Shown one piece after another: positions 5,572-6,298 of a stretch of 6,298 nt of DNA. The DNA is from Spirochaetaceae bacterium. Lineage in GTDB: Bacteria; Spirochaetota; Spirochaetia; Treponematales; Treponemataceae. Numbering within the stretch: the stretch's first letter is position 1; each line of letters opens with the position of its first letter. The DNA is taken from assembly GCA_031290725.1 (NCBI GenBank), contig JAITMZ010000177.1, positions 1-6,298 of the forward strand. The letters run 5' to 3'. The notes below the pieces were generated by a model. That model ran no database searches. It saw nothing but the letters and a program-made list of their open reading frames with translations, and was not told the DNA's origin. Made by a program: the position numbers and the translations under genes.

Positions 5572-6298
5572 CTATGCCCTGACCAGATGGAAGGCAAAAC
5601 CATTGATCTCCCTATCCAGGTAGATAAGCCTGAGGGGTGATTTTTCCGGCGTTCCTGTCCACGACGCGCTGTCCGTCACCGCTTTGAAGCCGTGGCGTTC
5701 ACAATAGGCCAGCGCCCGTTCTACATCCCAGGTTTTGATCCCCACGTGCCCGTTGGTTCCCCGGCCATTGCCCTTCATGGTCTCAAAGGCGGTACCGTTA
5801 AAGATGGATTCGGTGTACGGCGGCATGGCGGGAAAACCGAACAGGCTTATCAGGTTCACGGTTTCCTGTGCGGCCCGGTCGTTGGGCGCGTTCAACCCCA
5901 GGTGGGCCAACGCAAAGCCGTGAAGCGCCAGCACCGCACCCCGGGTAAGGGTCGTTATCCCCGCCCAGTCGCCGGCGGCGATCAGCTCGGGCTTCACCAT
6001 CCAGGTGCCCCCGCAGGCCAGGACGTTTTTGAGGCGCACGTAGCTCCCCAGATTGGCCTCGCTCACCCCGCCGGTGGGCATGAAGGTGACCCCGGGGAAA
6101 GGGCCTGCCAGCGCATTGAGCATGGCCACACCGCCGGACTGTTCCGCCGGGAAAAACTTGAGGCACGTGAGCCCCCGGGCCACACCCGCAGAAATTTCGC
6201 TGGGATTGGTGGTTCCCGGAAACACCGGTATCTTTTGGGCGATACAGTAGTCCACCACCGCCGGATCAAAACCGGGACTGACGATGAACCGGGCACCC
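5572..6298 (-). CDS. eda: KDPG/KHG aldolase with C-terminal glyoxalase-like extension (5' end cut off)
   Basis: The visible 241 residues are the C-terminal part of 2-keto-3-deoxy-6-phosphogluconate (and 4-hydroxy-2-oxoglutarate) aldolase, a cytoplasmic class I aldolase that yields pyruvate and glyceraldehyde 3-phosphate. Codons stay open from the GTG at 6258 to the edge and read GARFIVSPGFDPA, a family motif, so the gene runs off the window. By comparison with E. coli Eda roughly 85 residues are missing, including the catalytic Glu region. Seen here: LKFFPAE with the Schiff-base Lys (visible residue 47), MPTGGV (73-78) and GGTWM (96-100). The barrel ends near residue 128. The last ~100 residues are an extension: NGHVGIKT, then a helix, then strands ending GFAFHL, like one half of a vicinal-oxygen-chelate (glyoxalase) fold. 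I recall similar long aldolases in other anaerobes. The stop is 9 bp before the kinase gene start. Confidence 0.88.
   Translation of the reverse strand, partial: GARFIVSPGFDPAVVDYCIAQKIPVFPGTTNPSEISAGVARGLTCLKFFPAEQSGGVAMLNALAGPFPGVTFMPTGGVSEANLGSYVRLKNVLACGGTWMVKPELIAAGDWAGITTLTRGAVLALHGFALAHLGLNAPNDRAAQETVNLISLFGFPAMPPYTESIFNGTAFETMKGNGRGTNGHVGIKTWDVERALAYCERHGFKAVTDSASWTGTPEKSPLRLIYLDREINGFAFHLVRA

Noticed and set aside
6256..6258. GTG at 6258 as the true start of the aldolase
   Set aside because: The frame stays open to the window edge and reads a conserved aldolase motif upstream, so the gene is simply cut by the window.

Overview
The window is a GC-rich bacterial segment with four complete genes and one gene cut by the right edge. 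The gene set is a PhoU-tailed Na/phosphate symporter, a MetX-like hydrolase, a FemAB-type transferase, a lipid-kinase-family protein, and a KDPG aldolase with a C-terminal glyoxalase-like extension. Together with sigma70-type promoters and the wording of the conserved blocks, it looks most like a treponeme-type spirochaete, perhaps of the insect-gut group. This is a judgement from remembered families, not a search result, and I hold it with moderate to low confidence. No rRNA, tRNA, CRISPR array, transposase or phage gene is visible.

Layout, left to right. Positions 1-101 are an extreme C/A-only tract followed by a G run and a C run; this is either a real G-quadruplex-prone tract or a contig-end artefact. 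Next comes an intrinsic terminator (124-157) for a gene left of the window. A promoter is interleaved with it, and its predicted transcription start falls on the start codon of the Na/phosphate symporter gene (173-1831, +). A strong extended -10 promoter and a strong Shine-Dalgarno site then drive the MetX-like gene (1934-3037, +).

The gap at 3038-3330 has no gene but is highly structured. It holds a long imperfect inverted repeat with G-rich arms (3105-3255), then two near-identical 12-bp direct repeats ending exactly at the -35 box of the next promoter. That promoter again places the transcription start on the start codon, a GTG, of the FemAB-family gene (3331-4437, +). Two minus-strand genes run towards it: an aldolase gene (entering from the right edge, ending at 5572) and, 9 bp later, a diacylglycerol-kinase-family gene (5562-4423). 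The latter overlaps the FemAB gene tail to tail by 15 bp.

The genes do not form one pathway. Two concern the cell envelope (peptidoglycan cross-bridge or related aminoacyl transfer; lipid phosphorylation), one phosphate transport, one sugar-acid catabolism (Entner-Doudoroff / uronate end step), and one is an acyl-transferase-fold enzyme of uncertain substrate. I see no clear new multi-gene system. The most interesting signals are the two candidate leaderless genes with identical promoter-to-start geometry, the structured intergenic element, and a cysteine-rich insertion in the FemAB-like protein.
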